64,000 nucleotides of DNA from Bacteriovoracales bacterium (GCA_030149295.1 JASBRV010000028.1:1-64000), one strand, 5' to 3'; counted from the first letter of the stretch, positions 38,566-49,433 are shown. Numbers and translations are program-made. The notes: generated from the letters alone by a model not told the origin.

Positions 38566-38669
38566 ATGCGTCATTTTTTCCTTTCTAGAGCTTTTTCTTT
38601 ACAGAAAAGGGCCCTCTTGGGTAAAAAAGACCACTCAAAATTGTCAGAGACTCATAGCAGGAGCTAACC

Positions 38670-39071
38670 TTGAACGTAGTGAAATCACTTATTGCCTTAG
38701 GATTACTTGTTCTTTTAAGCCAAGGCATCCAAGCCTCAGCAAGAGATTGCATTGCCAATCTTACAAACAATAGCCTGCAAGACACTTTCTCCTACTCCCT
38801 CCACGCAGACGACGTGGATAGAGACTTTGGCAGAGACTACCTGGCCGAGGCAATCTACACGATTCGTATTCTTATCGATAGAGAAGGCTGCAAAAGGGAT
38901 GCTATCAACTTTGGCCAGGGACCACACGGGCGTAGTCACTCTCGCTGCAGTAAAATTATTCGTAACCAAGAACATACTCGCGTTTGTTACATTGAAACAA
39001 ATCTTGGCTACTTCTTCCTCACCAAAGACTTATTAGACAATATCAATATCACCTACTCACGTTGGGATTAG
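38670..39071 (+). CDS. Small secreted Cys-containing protein (paralogue of 41746 gene)
   Basis: 133 residues, TTG start with AGGAG seven bases before it, signal peptide cut near IQASA (about 24). The C-terminal 29 residues (VCYIETNLGYFFLTKDLLDNINITYSRWD) align with the C-terminus of the protein at 41746-42114 (VCYVESQHGYFF...NRWD). Two further Cys fit disulfides. A small secreted family of unknown role; the two copies flank the photolyase pair. Confidence 0.65.
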   Translation: MNVVKSLIALGLLVLLSQGIQASARDCIANLTNNSLQDTFSYSLHADDVDRDFGRDYLAEAIYTIRILIDREGCKRDAINFGQGPHGRSHSRCSKIIRNQEHTRVCYIETNLGYFFLTKDLLDNINITYSRWD

Positions 39072-39120
39072 TCTAATATTTGAGCCCATCCAAATTTAAC
39101 CAGTAGGATACTATAAAGGC

Positions 39121-40560
39121 GTGAAAGACGTCGTGCTAGTGTGGTTAAAAAGAGATCTCCGTTTTCAAGATCATCAAGCCTTTTGGGAAGCCTATAAAAC
39201 AGGCCTGCCCATTTTGTGCGTTTATTTCTTTGAACCCAGTCAGAGTTTTCACTATGACTTTGATTGGCGTCATTGGCGCTTTACTTTTCAATCTCTCATG
39301 GATCTTGAAAGACAGAGGGGATCTCAATTTATCTCCCTTTATTACCAAGAAGCCCTTACTGCTTTTGAAAGACTAAGACATAGCTTTCGCATTCATGGGG
39401 TTTACTCCCACCAAGAAACAGGAACCCGTTTAACCTACGACCGAGACCTCGCAGTTGGCCAATTTTTAAAAGAAAAAGATATTCCATGGTATGAATACCA
39501 GACAAACGGCGTATTGAGAGGGAAAATAAACCGCCAAGGATGGGATGCGGCTTGGATTAAAACGATGAAGGAAACTCCCTTTCAAGTTGATCTCGGTAAA
39601 CTTCATTTTGCTGAACCCAATTCCAGAGAAATTCCCGAAGAAGTCAAAGGGGATTTTCCTCACTTTCAAAAAGGTGGAGAAACACTAGCGCACAAAAGAC
39701 TAGAAACATTTCTTGAAGAACTCGTACCTCAATATTTTCAAAATATCTCGAAACCACAGAAAGCAAAATATTATTGTTCCCGCCTCTCTCCCTATATTAG
39801 TTGGGGCAATATTACGATTAGACAGATCAATCAAGCAATCGATCAAGTACGACCTGCTTCTTTACACAAGAAAAGCCTTAATCAATTTCATGTGAGGACC
39901 AAGTGGCAAAGTCACTTTATCCAAAAATTTGAGATGGAAGTGGAAATGGAGAAGCGAAACCAAAATCCCTCTTACAACGGCTTTCGAACAAAGAAAAATA
40001 AACGTTTTATCAAAGCCTGGAAAGAAGGAAGAACAGGTTATCCTCTTGTTGATGCGTCTATGCGCTGTGTTCAGCAAACCGGTTACCTAAACTTTAGAAT
40101 GCGCGCCATGGTAGTTTCTTTTTTAACACATACCTTATGGCAACCTTGGCAGGAAGGAGCTAAGTATCTGGCCAAAATGTTCCTTGATTATCATCCAGGT
40201 ATCCACTTTCCCCAATTTCAAATGCAAGCGGGAACAACTGGTATCCATACCATTCGTATTTACAATCCTATCAAACAGGCAAAGGAAAAGGACCCCCAAG
40301 CTGAATTTATCAAAGAATGGGTTCCTGAATTAAAGACTCTACCTCCAAACCTTGCTCAATGCCCTTGGGAAATTACGCCCATGGAAGAGGTCATGTATGG
40401 TTTTCAATTGGGAAGGGACTACCCTAAACCCATCGTAAACTTTGAAAAAGCGAGCAAAGAAGCTCGGGAAAAACTATGGAGTATAAAGAAAGATCAAGGC
40501 ACTCAAAAATATGGCAAAAAGATTTTACGTAAACATACTTCAAGAAGTGGTTGGAGATGA
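39121..40560 (+). CDS. Cryptochrome/photolyase family protein
   Basis: 479 residues. The N-terminal Rossmann-like domain starts [17 protein letters not shown], the photolyase opening. The FAD-binding C-terminal domain includes [29 protein letters not shown] and [21 protein letters not shown], with family positions for FAD and DNA contacts. Repair of UV-damaged DNA is likely; a blue-light receptor is the alternative. GTG start; overlaps the next gene by the ATGA of its stop. Confidence 0.88.
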   Translation: MKDVVLVWLKRDLRFQDHQAFWEAYKTGLPILCVYFFEPSQSFHYDFDWRHWRFTFQSLMDLERQRGSQFISLYYQEALTAFERLRHSFRIHGVYSHQETGTRLTYDRDLAVGQFLKEKDIPWYEYQTNGVLRGKINRQGWDAAWIKTMKETPFQVDLGKLHFAEPNSREIPEEVKGDFPHFQKGGETLAHKRLETFLEELVPQYFQNISKPQKAKYYCSRLSPYISWGNITIRQINQAIDQVRPASLHKKSLNQFHVRTKWQSHFIQKFEMEVEMEKRNQNPSYNGFRTKKNKRFIKAWKEGRTGYPLVDASMRCVQQTGYLNFRMRAMVVSFLTHTLWQPWQEGAKYLAKMFLDYHPGIHFPQFQMQAGTTGIHTIRIYNPIKQAKEKDPQAEFIKEWVPELKTLPPNLAQCPWEITPMEEVMYGFQLGRDYPKPIVNFEKASKEAREKLWSIKKDQGTQKYGKKILRKHTSRSGWR

Positions 40561-41762
40561 AAGGCCTTTACTACTTCACGAATGACCAGCGCTTATCGGA
40601 TAATTTTCTCCTTCAAGAGGCAACAAAAGATTGTGATGAAATATTATTTGTCGCCAAAGCCCCTTCTTCACTCTGGGGAATTTATAGACAAAAGTTTCAC
40701 TGGGAATCTCTACAGTGCCTTGATCGTCAATTAAAGCTTTTTAATCAATCGCTCACCATCTTAGAAGAGCCCTTACAAGAAATTCCTCTTGATAAGTTTG
40801 ATAAAGTTTATGTGGCGAAATGGAATACACCTTATGAAAAAAAGGAGTTTGCATGTATTCCTGAGAATAAAATGGTCACTCACTTTCAAGATAGACTGCT
40901 TGAAGACCTAAGCCTCTCTGTTCCTGACATTTTTACCGAATTCAGAAAAAAAATCGAAAAAATCTACATCTGTCCAAAGGAAATCTCACCAATTATAGAC
41001 TTTCCCAACCAAATAGATCTCGACGAAAAGAGTTCTCTCAAAGCTCCTCCATTTAAAGGGCCTCATGTACTGTCGTCTTTTCCATTTTCAGGAGGAGAAA
41101 AGGCAGCTCTTGAAAGGCTTAACTGTTATACTTTTAAAAAAGAGCACATAACCTCTTATAAGGAGACTCGTAATGGTCTTATTGGAACGGAATATTCCAC
41201 TAAACTAAGTCCTTATCTTGCCATAGGAAACCTCTCTCCTAGAACTATTTATCGGACTGTAGAGAAGTTTGAAAGAGAGGTTAAGAAAAGCCAAGACACT
41301 TATTGGGTAAAGTTTGAGTTATGGTGGCGTGAGTACTTTCGTTGGGTCTTTGAAAAATATCCCCATAGGTTCTTTTCACCTTTAGGTATCAAAAAAAGAG
41401 ACCTTAGTCTAAAGGAGGACCCAAGTGTTTTTCAAAAGTGGAGAGAAGGAGAAACTCAGAACCAGTTTATAAACGCTTTCATGAGAGAACTTAAAGAGAC
41501 GGGTTATATGAGTAATCGCGGTCGTCAGATCGTCGCATCCTATCTTGTTAATGACCTGAAACAACCTTGGTGGTGGGGTGCAGACTATTTTGAGAAGTTA
41601 CTTGTTGACTATGATGTTTATTCAAATTGGGGAAATTGGCAATATATTGCAGGTGTGGGAAATGATCCAAGACCTAATCGTTATTTTAATCCCCAAAAGC
41701 AAGCTGATGTTTATGACCCTTCAAAAGAGTTTCAAAATCTATGGGCTAGTCCCAGCGATTAA
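40557..41762 (+). CDS. Cryptochrome, DASH-type photolyase
   Basis: 402 residues. The C-terminal block ([61 protein letters not shown]) is the DASH signature; members repair single-stranded or loop CPDs. ATG at 40557 overlaps the stop of the first photolyase gene (ATGA); an in-frame TTG two codons earlier is less likely. The N-terminal antenna-binding domain is short compared with typical DASH proteins. Two photolyase genes in one operon suggest exposure to light. Confidence 0.9.
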   Translation: MKGLYYFTNDQRLSDNFLLQEATKDCDEILFVAKAPSSLWGIYRQKFHWESLQCLDRQLKLFNQSLTILEEPLQEIPLDKFDKVYVAKWNTPYEKKEFACIPENKMVTHFQDRLLEDLSLSVPDIFTEFRKKIEKIYICPKEISPIIDFPNQIDLDEKSSLKAPPFKGPHVLSSFPFSGGEKAALERLNCYTFKKEHITSYKETRNGLIGTEYSTKLSPYLAIGNLSPRTIYRTVEKFEREVKKSQDTYWVKFELWWREYFRWVFEKYPHRFFSPLGIKKRDLSLKEDPSVFQKWREGETQNQFINAFMRELKETGYMSNRGRQIVASYLVNDLKQPWWWGADYFEKLLVDYDVYSNWGNWQYIAGVGNDPRPNRYFNPQKQADVYDPSKEFQNLWASPSD

Positions 41763-42114
41763 AAACTACGTTTAGGCCATCCATCATGTCGACAGAAACA
41801 AAGAAGTATCCATGCTGGCTTTCGACATAACAAACTTTTGAGAGAATGTTTCCTGGAACAACCTCTCTACAGGCTACTTCAGAAACTGCAAAAGAGTTCT
41901 TTTCACAGCCGAGGATAGATTCAAGTTGGCCTACCCCCAAGACCGCAGCTCTCTCTGCGTTTTCCTCAAAAATTTCTACAGCGTTTTCAATTCTCACTTG
42001 AAAAGCTGCAGAGTCTGAAGAGAAGTCGTTGAGAACTTTTCTGTAACACTCATAGTTCGCAGCTGCACCAAAAGAGAAAACCATGGCCAAGACGACTAAT
42101 AATGCTTTTTTCAT
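41746..42114 (-). CDS. Small secreted Cys-containing protein (paralogue of 38670 gene)
   Basis: 122 residues with a signal peptide (VVLAMVFSFGAAA) and strong AAGGAG before the ATG. It shares its C-terminal part ([29 protein letters not shown]) with the 38670 product; both end in RWD and have Cys at matching places. It converges on the DASH gene with a 17-bp overlap. No function known. Confidence 0.65.
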   Translation of the reverse strand: MKKALLVVLAMVFSFGAAANYECYRKVLNDFSSDSAAFQVRIENAVEIFEENAERAAVLGVGQLESILGCEKNSFAVSEVACREVVPGNILSKVCYVESQHGYFFVSVDMMDGLNVVFNRWD

Positions 42115-42259
42115 TTCTCACTCCTTGTAACTTCTATGTCTTTTGTATACGCCCGCGCACAAGGGAAGGAAAGGATAATTATTAGATTAAGCCCATATAT
42201 TTTAGACAAAGTATTAGAATAGCTAATACCTGAGTATAGGTTAATCTTTGAGAATAGAG

Positions 42260-43840
42260 CTATCTACGTCTTTGAGGAGGGTGCTGAAGGTCCAAAGACT
42301 TAAAATAACGTGACTGGGGTACATAACGCACATCAAAAATACCGCCAATATAAAGTTCTTTCAATGTTAATTCTGAGTTCTCACCTAAAACCGAACTATC
42401 AACTGAGGGCCGATCCCCAAAAGTAATCACTCTTTTAAATTTCAATTGGCTTTGCTTCTTTCCTTTCAAAAGAATTTTACGAATGAAGGCCTTTAGCCAA
42501 TAAGAGCCAGTCTTTGTTTTTCCCAAAATCATAAGGGCAAGCCGAAAGGCAATCATCTTTAGAGGACTAAAGGTTGGTTGATTCCAAAATTGTAAATCGC
42601 CAGTAACTTCAATTTTATCTTTCATTTTAATTTGATAATCATCATTCCACTCTAAGGAAGTCACTAACCTCCCCTCTTTTGTTTTCCCCAAAATACCGCT
42701 ATCAATGATCACATCACCATTATGACAAAATGAAATGAGATGCCCACCACGCTTAAGATGAAGAACACTATAACTTTTTTCTTCCTTTCTTACGTAAAGT
42801 CCCGCACGAGAAAAATACTTTTCAAATGGGCTCCTTTTACAAGGTAAAATCCATTGAAAAGAAGAAACTGTATTTCCCATGGTACTTTCCAAAAAGCCAC
42901 TTTCTAAAAATTCTACCATTCGATAAATAAAGTAATGATCATCATGATCCTGAGGAATCAATTGTTTCTGATTTTTAAGAGACTCTTTATCCCAGTCAAG
43001 TAGGTGCGAAGCGATCTCGACTCCCTGGCCACACCAATAGACCAACCCATAATGAAAAAGTGTTTCCGTCTGCCTACCACCAATTTTACGAGCAAAAGTA
43101 TGATCGGGATAAAAAAAGTAACTGATAAAATTTAGAGATTGTTCACATATCTCTCTGATCTCATCACCCCTTTGATAGCGATGAAGTCTTGCTAAAAAGC
43201 TAATGGTGGCCGACTGGTACCCAATATCCGGTCCATCATATTCAATCCCCCAGCCTTCTTCACTATCAAAATAGTTTTTAAATTTTTTAAATAAAGCTTG
43301 AAAACCCTTTAGAAGTTTATCTTCTCCTGTCAGATGATAAACTTGGTAGATAGGCAAGAGCGCCATCGCAATATGGTTAAAGAGAATATGCTCCTCCCAA
43401 CCTTCACTTAAAAACCCTGCTCCTTTTTTTAAGCATTGAAGAACCTGATTTTCAGTGTCGCTATCCAAAGAGTCTCTACAAATTTCGAAGGATCGGCCAA
43501 GGGCATAGATAACGTAACCAGTTGGTCCAGCCCATCCTCTTTCATTGGGGTACCATTCATCAAAACTTCCGTCATTTTTCTGAATTTTGCAGGTATATAT
43601 CATCGCGCCTTTGATAAACTCTAAAAGCTCATCAGAGCGGTAATAAAAATTTCCCTCTAACTTCCAGAGGAGTGAAAGGCATAGGACTCCCTGTTGGCGC
43701 GAACTACTCGGAAAGTCACACATCCGTTGATGCCAATATTCACGATGAAAACATCCATAAGTAGGACTAAGTGGGTTTTTATCCATTAAGCCTAATAAAC
43801 GATCTGTTGCCTTAAAACAGCTTTCCCAAAAGATGCTCAT
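42260..43840 (-). CDS. Heparinase II/III-like or polysaccharide-processing protein
   Basis: 526 residues. An alpha/alpha-toroid region (about 20-330), with repeats such as SDELLEFIKGAMIYT and EYDGPDIGYQSATISFLARLH, is followed by a beta region (LHLKRGGHLISFCHNGDVIIDSGILG). This is the layout of heparinase II/III and alginate-lyase-like proteins. No signal peptide is seen. It overlaps the glycosyltransferase gene by 4 bp, so it is part of the polysaccharide operon, perhaps trimming or editing the product. Confidence 0.6.
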   Translation of the reverse strand: MSIFWESCFKATDRLLGLMDKNPLSPTYGCFHREYWHQRMCDFPSSSRQQGVLCLSLLWKLEGNFYYRSDELLEFIKGAMIYTCKIQKNDGSFDEWYPNERGWAGPTGYVIYALGRSFEICRDSLDSDTENQVLQCLKKGAGFLSEGWEEHILFNHIAMALLPIYQVYHLTGEDKLLKGFQALFKKFKNYFDSEEGWGIEYDGPDIGYQSATISFLARLHRYQRGDEIREICEQSLNFISYFFYPDHTFARKIGGRQTETLFHYGLVYWCGQGVEIASHLLDWDKESLKNQKQLIPQDHDDHYFIYRMVEFLESGFLESTMGNTVSSFQWILPCKRSPFEKYFSRAGLYVRKEEKSYSVLHLKRGGHLISFCHNGDVIIDSGILGKTKEGRLVTSLEWNDDYQIKMKDKIEVTGDLQFWNQPTFSPLKMIAFRLALMILGKTKTGSYWLKAFIRKILLKGKKQSQLKFKRVITFGDRPSVDSSVLGENSELTLKELYIGGIFDVRYVPQSRYFKSLDLQHPPQRRR

Positions 43841-44760
43841 ATTTTTACAGAGAGCCTTCTTTTGATATTTCCAAGTAACTCGATGGTAAAACCAAAAAAG
43901 AAAAGATTAAGTCCTATCATGAAAAGAAGAAGTATAAGGTGAAAAGATTGTCGATCTAACATCTCTCTGAAGTGCAATCCTGTATCATAAGAAACCCAAA
44001 GAAAGTCTAAGATAGACAACATGATGAAAAACATTCCGAGAGGATAAAGAAATCTTATATGCTGTCCTGCTCTTAAAATTAAAATGGGAAGCGTATAAAA
44101 AACATACTTTGGAATAGAGCGAACGATACGACTTTTTCCGTGATTGCGCTTATGCCACGCACTTGAAATCTCTTTTACACGAAAACCCTTTTCAACCGCA
44201 TCAATGATACATTCTTGTACATAAGTATGGGTGCCAATAAGCTCAAGTTCTTTAACGACAGTAGGCTTCATCGCCCTAAAACCACCATGTGAATCTGTAA
44301 GAGGTAATCCCGTCAGTTTCCTTAAAATAAAGACTAAAATCCGAATCCCACTTCTATTGATAAAAGGATAGTCGTAACCGACCTTTCCTTTTTCCTTAAA
44401 GCGAGAGCCGAGAACAAGATCCGCGCTATCATTAAGAACCGGATCAACGAATTTTTTCAGTTCCTTAATATCAACCTGGCCATCAGTATCAAGACTCACA
44501 ATCAAATCACTTTCAAAACGCAAAGCCGCTTTTAAGCCACGATACATCGCCTGGCCTAAACCCTGACCACCACCAATGACAACAGTCGCTCCCAACTCTT
44601 TAGCAATATCCCTTGTATGATCATGGCTATCATCGGCAACAATGATTTGCTGAATTGCAAGATTGAGATCACGGCACTCACTCTGTAGTTCTTCCATCAC
44701 TTTTTGAATTGTCTTCTCCTCATCTCTAGTGGGTAAGACAAAAGTGATTTTCTTGGTCAT
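43837..44760 (-). CDS. Glycosyltransferase family 2, membrane-anchored
   Basis: 307 residues from ATG 44760 (AGAGAG before it). GT-A core: FVLPTRDEEKTIQKVMEEL, VADDSHDHTRDIA, VSLDTDGQVD (the DxD motif) and a C-terminal pair of membrane helices (about 245-295). It resembles dolichyl- or polyprenyl-phosphate sugar transferases, which load a sugar onto a lipid carrier for use by the neighbouring GT39-like protein. The family is secure, the sugar is not. Confidence 0.88.
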   Translation of the reverse strand: MTKKITFVLPTRDEEKTIQKVMEELQSECRDLNLAIQQIIVADDSHDHTRDIAKELGATVVIGGGQGLGQAMYRGLKAALRFESDLIVSLDTDGQVDIKELKKFVDPVLNDSADLVLGSRFKEKGKVGYDYPFINRSGIRILVFILRKLTGLPLTDSHGGFRAMKPTVVKELELIGTHTYVQECIIDAVEKGFRVKEISSAWHKRNHGKSRIVRSIPKYVFYTLPILILRAGQHIRFLYPLGMFFIMLSILDFLWVSYDTGLHFREMLDRQSFHLILLLFMIGLNLFFFGFTIELLGNIKRRLSVKI

Positions 44761-44773
44761 ATTACTCTCTTTT

Positions 44774-46057
44774 CTAAAAGGGAAAGTCTGTCGTTTCCTT
44801 GTGGAATCCCAGATCAATAACATTCACTTTCAATCTCTTTAATTCTTCAAGATTTCCATTTGGTAATGAGAAGGGACCTTTTATTATTAAATCATAATCT
44901 CCAAGAGTTAACTCATCAAGTGAGATCATCCTTATGAATTCTTTCTCTGCAATAGGGGCACTCTTAAGTCTTGAAATTACCATTGGCCTATCAAGAATCG
45001 TGAGCTTCGCAGGAACAAGATAACTAGGCTTATTTATCAGTCTCTCTATGAGAGATAGCACAAAGCTATGACGCAAATCATCGGTATTTTCCTTAAATGT
45101 CACTCCACAAAACAGAATATTCTTTGCTTCCAACTTTTCAATAGATGTCAAAAATCTTTCAAAGTGGCGCTCATTACTATTGGCAATCTCATTAATTAAA
45201 GGAAATTCATGGGTACTTTTACGCCCCAGCCATGCAAGCGCTTCTACTTCTTTACTCAAACATGGTCCTCCATAACTAAAGCCAGGTTTAAGATAGGTAC
45301 CAGGTTTTTCATTCTCATTATGGCCACTCATAAGCTTATAAAGCTCCTCATGAGAAACACCATAGCTACTCGCAATTGTGCCTAATTCATTGGCAAAAGT
45401 TATTCTTAAGGCATTATAAGAGTTTTGAGCATATTTGATCAGTTCTGCACTCTCAAAACTAACCCATAAGTTTTGAGAAAAGCCCGGAAGCAATTGAAAA
45501 AAGTCTATCCACTTCTTTTCACAATCCGACTCTCCGCCTAAACAAAAAAGTCTAGGCTTATTAAAGTCCTCAATGGCCTGCCCCTCCCGAAGAAACTCTG
45601 GATAGAAAACAAAGTCGAGCCTTTCTTTTGGGAAATGACTTAGGAATTCTTTAAAAAGAGAACGACTTGTTCCAGGTGGAATTGTTGATCTTAAGAGAAC
45701 GAGAGTTTCATCCTCTGGCTGACCCCTAAGAAGTTCTTCTATTTCGCTAAAGACTCCCCTCACCTGCTCTAAGTTGACAGACCCATCAGCATTCATGGGA
45801 GTGCCAACACAAATACAAATGACATTTCTCTTTTCTTTGAAAGATGTTGGTTTTTGTCGTGGTATAAAAGTCCCTGATTCACAGACCTTATTAAGCTGTT
45901 CATCCAATCCCTCCTCAAAGAGATGAAGTTTCCCTTCTCTCAGCGACTTTACTTTTTCTGCTACAGATTCAATTCCTTCTACTTGATGACCAAGTTGGCA
46001 AAGAGAGAGGGCCGTCACCGTTCCGACATAACCAAGTCCAAAAACTTTTACTTCCAT
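44774..46057 (-). CDS. UDP-glucose/GDP-mannose dehydrogenase family protein
   Basis: 427 residues. Rossmann motif VFGLGYVGTVTALSL at the N-terminus, conserved CVGTPMNADGSV and STIPPGTS, and the catalytic Cys in GGPCLSKE (about 259-266). It oxidises an NDP-sugar to the uronic acid, giving precursors for acidic polysaccharide. It overlaps the GT39-like gene by 10 bp. The exact sugar (UDP-glucose or GDP-mannose) cannot be decided. Confidence 0.9.
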   Translation of the reverse strand: MEVKVFGLGYVGTVTALSLCQLGHQVEGIESVAEKVKSLREGKLHLFEEGLDEQLNKVCESGTFIPRQKPTSFKEKRNVICICVGTPMNADGSVNLEQVRGVFSEIEELLRGQPEDETLVLLRSTIPPGTSRSLFKEFLSHFPKERLDFVFYPEFLREGQAIEDFNKPRLFCLGGESDCEKKWIDFFQLLPGFSQNLWVSFESAELIKYAQNSYNALRITFANELGTIASSYGVSHEELYKLMSGHNENEKPGTYLKPGFSYGGPCLSKEVEALAWLGRKSTHEFPLINEIANSNERHFERFLTSIEKLEAKNILFCGVTFKENTDDLRHSFVLSLIERLINKPSYLVPAKLTILDRPMVISRLKSAPIAEKEFIRMISLDELTLGDYDLIIKGPFSLPNGNLEELKRLKVNVIDLGFHKETTDFPF

Positions 46058-48033
46058 TTTTCCCTCATTGCTTTTTCAAAAAACTTAACCCTTTCATAAT
46101 GAACACTTCTTTTGGGGTAGATTAAACCGTCAAGGGTGTGCCGACCTTCAATATCAATATTACGATAATTTTCAAGAATATTCTCATAGTCCTCTTTATT
46201 TTTACCATAGTTTAATTCCATCATAAGTAAGGTCTCATAGAATGGAGTTATATGCTCATAGGGACGAAATTTTTCAACTAACTCTTTAAAATATTTCTTT
46301 TTCGTCTCATAAAGATTTCCTTTGATAGGAATTTTATAAAGATCAATAAGACGATATTGTAACTTCTCCTGTACACTTTCTGTCATAAGATCTCTAAAAA
46401 CATGATTATAGGAATAGGGTAAAGTCATCACATATAAATAACGCCCACTCTTTTCATAATCAAAGTTGATGTCATAAAAAAAATGATTAGAAAAACTCCA
46501 ATTCTCTTTCTTAGCATGCCTGACTAGTTGAGACTTAAGGGTTTCATTTGCGTAGATATAGTCACCGACATAGATACTTCCACGCCAATCTCCATAAACA
46601 CCAAAAGCCACCCTAACGACGTAATCTTCCTTTGTTACTTCTTTATTGAGATACTGATAGACACCTTTCCAATCAGGTCTTTCAATATAGAGAATGCTTT
46701 CATTAATAGGGTTCGTTGTATTTTGAATACCCGCATATAAAACGAGAGTCGCTAGCCCTACATATAATAGCTTTCTCAGTTTAAGTTTTTCTAAAAGTGT
46801 GAGTACTATACCTAGCGCAAGACCATATAAGGAATAGACACAAAAGGTGTAACGAATGGCAAAATTCCAAGAGATAAAGGTTTTATAAATAATAAAATAG
46901 GAAAAAAGATACACAAAAGGTAGCGCAAGAAAAATCCCCTTAAGATATTGACGACGAAAAAGTACATACAAAAACGAGGGCACAAGAAAAAAACCAAAAA
47001 ACTTAACGAGGATCTTATCCTGCTCATAAATTTCACCAATATCCCTTAAACTATCAAAGTCGATGGCCAAAAGAAAATTTGATAAGAAGTCATGATTAAA
47101 TTGATTAGTCTCTTTTGTTCCAATGATCAAAAAAACTAAAAGGGGAAGATGGAGTAAAAAGCAGATTACTCCACTCGAGAGTAATTTAAAGGCATCTATC
47201 CCCCTTTTATTAAGAGAGAGATGACCAACACTAAAAATGATCGTAAAGAAAATAAAAAGTTGAGGTTGAAGACCTGTGGTGTAGATAAACAACATTTGGC
47301 TCACGATGAGCCAGCCCCAATCTTTCCCTTCCTTGATAAAGTTTATTAAGAAAATCAAATAAATGAGAGAAAAGAAAAGGGCAATCATTAAGGGTCGCCC
47401 CTCTAGAGAGTAAGCGAGTAATGGATTAGAAAAGAGAATAATAAAGCTCGGAAGCCATCGAGTTATCAAGCTATCTGAAAAAAAGGAGATAGCCTTTGGT
47501 AGTGTGGAGCCAAAGAGAAAAGTAAACAAAAGAGCGTGGAACTTAATGGCAAAAGCATTGAGACCAAAGAGGGTCCCTGCAAAACCACCCAGAACATAAT
47601 CAAGGGCTGGTTGCTGCTCTTCAATAGAATGACCAATCACACTATAATCAGAAAATTGGTTACCAAAAGCAAATTGAGTATGCTCGTCTAGCCACACTGG
47701 CATCTCTGGAAATTTTAAATAGCGAGAGATGATATAAAGCACAGTATAAACGAGAAGAATGAGCAAATCTTTTCTGTCTTGAAAAAGAGGACCCTCTTTT
47801 ATCTCTTTGACTCTTGCCAGTGGAAAGGCCAACAAGCCTAGAAAGGTCAAAGCGTAAAACAGATCGAGAGGATGGTCTCGGACCATGAGATTGAAAAAAA
47901 AGTTCAACCATACAATAGCAAAGTACACAACCAGGATGAGGACAAGCGCTTTAGTCTCTCTGACGCTACGAGAAAAACAATTTGGCAATTTTAAACCTTT
48001 TTTCCTTATTATAGCCCTGGAGTCTCTAAGCAA
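46048..48033 (-). CDS. Polytopic membrane glycosyltransferase, GT39/ArnT-like
   Basis: About 661 residues with 11-13 membrane helices and a C-terminal soluble domain. The first extracytoplasmic loop has MPVWLDEHTQFAFG, the acidic loop of GT39/PMT-type enzymes that use lipid-linked sugars. The start is unclear: TTG at 48033 has no ribosome-binding site, while a TTG 45 bp downstream (47988) follows AAAGG. First gene of the polysaccharide operon (46048 to 42260), preceded by the E2 terminator. Confidence 0.72.
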   Translation of the reverse strand: MLRDSRAIIRKKGLKLPNCFSRSVRETKALVLILVVYFAIVWLNFFFNLMVRDHPLDLFYALTFLGLLAFPLARVKEIKEGPLFQDRKDLLILLVYTVLYIISRYLKFPEMPVWLDEHTQFAFGNQFSDYSVIGHSIEEQQPALDYVLGGFAGTLFGLNAFAIKFHALLFTFLFGSTLPKAISFFSDSLITRWLPSFIILFSNPLLAYSLEGRPLMIALFFSLIYLIFLINFIKEGKDWGWLIVSQMLFIYTTGLQPQLFIFFTIIFSVGHLSLNKRGIDAFKLLSSGVICFLLHLPLLVFLIIGTKETNQFNHDFLSNFLLAIDFDSLRDIGEIYEQDKILVKFFGFFLVPSFLYVLFRRQYLKGIFLALPFVYLFSYFIIYKTFISWNFAIRYTFCVYSLYGLALGIVLTLLEKLKLRKLLYVGLATLVLYAGIQNTTNPINESILYIERPDWKGVYQYLNKEVTKEDYVVRVAFGVYGDWRGSIYVGDYIYANETLKSQLVRHAKKENWSFSNHFFYDINFDYEKSGRYLYVMTLPYSYNHVFRDLMTESVQEKLQYRLIDLYKIPIKGNLYETKKKYFKELVEKFRPYEHITPFYETLLMMELNYGKNKEDYENILENYRNIDIEGRHTLDGLIYPKRSVHYERVKFFEKAMREKWK

Positions 48034-48040
48034 AAAGAAT

Positions 48041-48064
48041 AAAAAAGCCCCATTAAATGGGGCT
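48041..48064 (-). terminator. Terminator after the E2 gene
   Basis: On the minus strand AGCCCCAT-TTA-ATGGGGCT forms a perfect 8-bp stem (48046-48064) followed by TTTTTT (48041-48046), 27 bp after the E2 stop. Confidence 0.9.
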
Positions 48065-48090
48065 TTTAAAAGATTAATTTAGCAAAAGTC

Positions 48091-49401
48091 TTAGAAGAGA
48101 GCTTTTGGATCCATAGTCTCAAGAGTGTTAAGAACATGTTTAAGAAACTTTGAGCCCTGCTCTCCATCAATAAGACGATGATCATAGGTATGCGTAGCAT
48201 ACATAATACTTCTGATAGCGATAGCATCATCAGCAGTCACAACAGGAGTTTTCTTGATCGTTCCCACACAGAAAATACCTAGCTGGGGCTGAAGAATGAC
48301 TGGTGTCGCAGCTAATATTCCAAAAGATCCATTATTGGTGAAGGTATAAGTTCCTCCACTAAGGTCATCCATCGTTAACTTTTTAGCGCGGGCCTTTTCA
48401 ACAAGAGCATTCAAGCTTCTCGCAATTCCTGTTATGTTAAGGTTATCAGCACCTTTAATGACAGGAACAACAAGACCATTTCCTGGAACGGCTACTGCAC
48501 ATCCGAGGTTAATATCTTTTTTCATGACAATATTATCACCATCTATAGAAGCATTCACTTGAGGGAACTCTTTCAATGCTTGCACAAGAGCGTAAAGGAC
48601 GAAGTGAGTGTAAGTTAAGGAGAAACCTTCCTGCTTCTTAAACTCATTTTTAAAACCTTCTCTGAATTTCACGAGGTTTGTCATATCAACAGTGTCGATA
48701 GAGTTCACGTGGGGAGAGATTTGCTTCGAAGCGACCATATTGCGCGCGATAACCTTTCTCATATTATCCATTGGGATAATTTCCACTCTCTCACCAGAAG
48801 TAAAAGCTGGTACGGTAGGCTGTGGTGCCGAGGGAGCACTAGGCTTAGAAGACGCTTGTGTATTTGAGCTAGGAGCACTTCCTCTATTATCAAGAAAGCT
48901 CATGAAATCTGCTTTGTTCACTCTACCACCTGCACCAGAGCCTTCAATATGCTCGAGTTCTGAGAGGGCGACCCCGTGCTTATTAGCAAGGCTTCTTACC
49001 AAAGGAGTGTAAAAGCGTCGCCCTTGAGAAGAAGCTTCACTGTGAGAAGCAGGTGCTGATTCGGCTGCTGCAGGAGTTTCCTGTGTCGCCGGAGCTTCAG
49101 ACTTAGCCTCTTGCTTCGGAGCTGAATCACCAGAGCCACCTCCACCAAAAGGCACAGAAAGATCATCTTCAATAACAGCAATGACAATACCGACATCGAT
49201 GGTTTCGCCCTCTGGAAATTTGATCTCTTCAATTCTCCCCTCCATTGGAGAAGGAATTTCTGATTCTACCTTATCAGTAGAAATCTCGAGAAGGATTTCA
49301 TCAATATCAATGGTGTCACCGGGTTGTTTATGCCACTTAGTGATAGTTCCGTTTGTAATCGATTCACCCATTTGGGGCATTACGATATCGTGCTTGGCCA
49401 T
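48091..49401 (-). CDS. 2-oxoacid dehydrogenase E2 (dihydrolipoyl acyltransferase)
   Basis: 436 residues. Lipoyl domain with the modified Lys in STDKVES (about 43), an Ala/Pro/Ser/Gln linker (about 90-130), an E3-binding domain (TPLVRSLANKHGVALSELEHIEGSGAGGRV), a second linker, and a catalytic domain ending THTYDHRLIDGEQG (His/Asp catalytic pair). It is E2 of a pyruvate, 2-oxoglutarate or branched-chain complex; no E1 gene is in the window to decide. It is 32 bp downstream of lpdA. Confidence 0.93.
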   Translation of the reverse strand: MAKHDIVMPQMGESITNGTITKWHKQPGDTIDIDEILLEISTDKVESEIPSPMEGRIEEIKFPEGETIDVGIVIAVIEDDLSVPFGGGGSGDSAPKQEAKSEAPATQETPAAAESAPASHSEASSQGRRFYTPLVRSLANKHGVALSELEHIEGSGAGGRVNKADFMSFLDNRGSAPSSNTQASSKPSAPSAPQPTVPAFTSGERVEIIPMDNMRKVIARNMVASKQISPHVNSIDTVDMTNLVKFREGFKNEFKKQEGFSLTYTHFVLYALVQALKEFPQVNASIDGDNIVMKKDINLGCAVAVPGNGLVVPVIKGADNLNITGIARSLNALVEKARAKKLTMDDLSGGTYTFTNNGSFGILAATPVILQPQLGIFCVGTIKKTPVVTADDAIAIRSIMYATHTYDHRLIDGEQGSKFLKHVLNTLETMDPKALF

Positions 49402-49433
49402 TATATATTCTCCTAAAAAATGCTTCGTTATTC

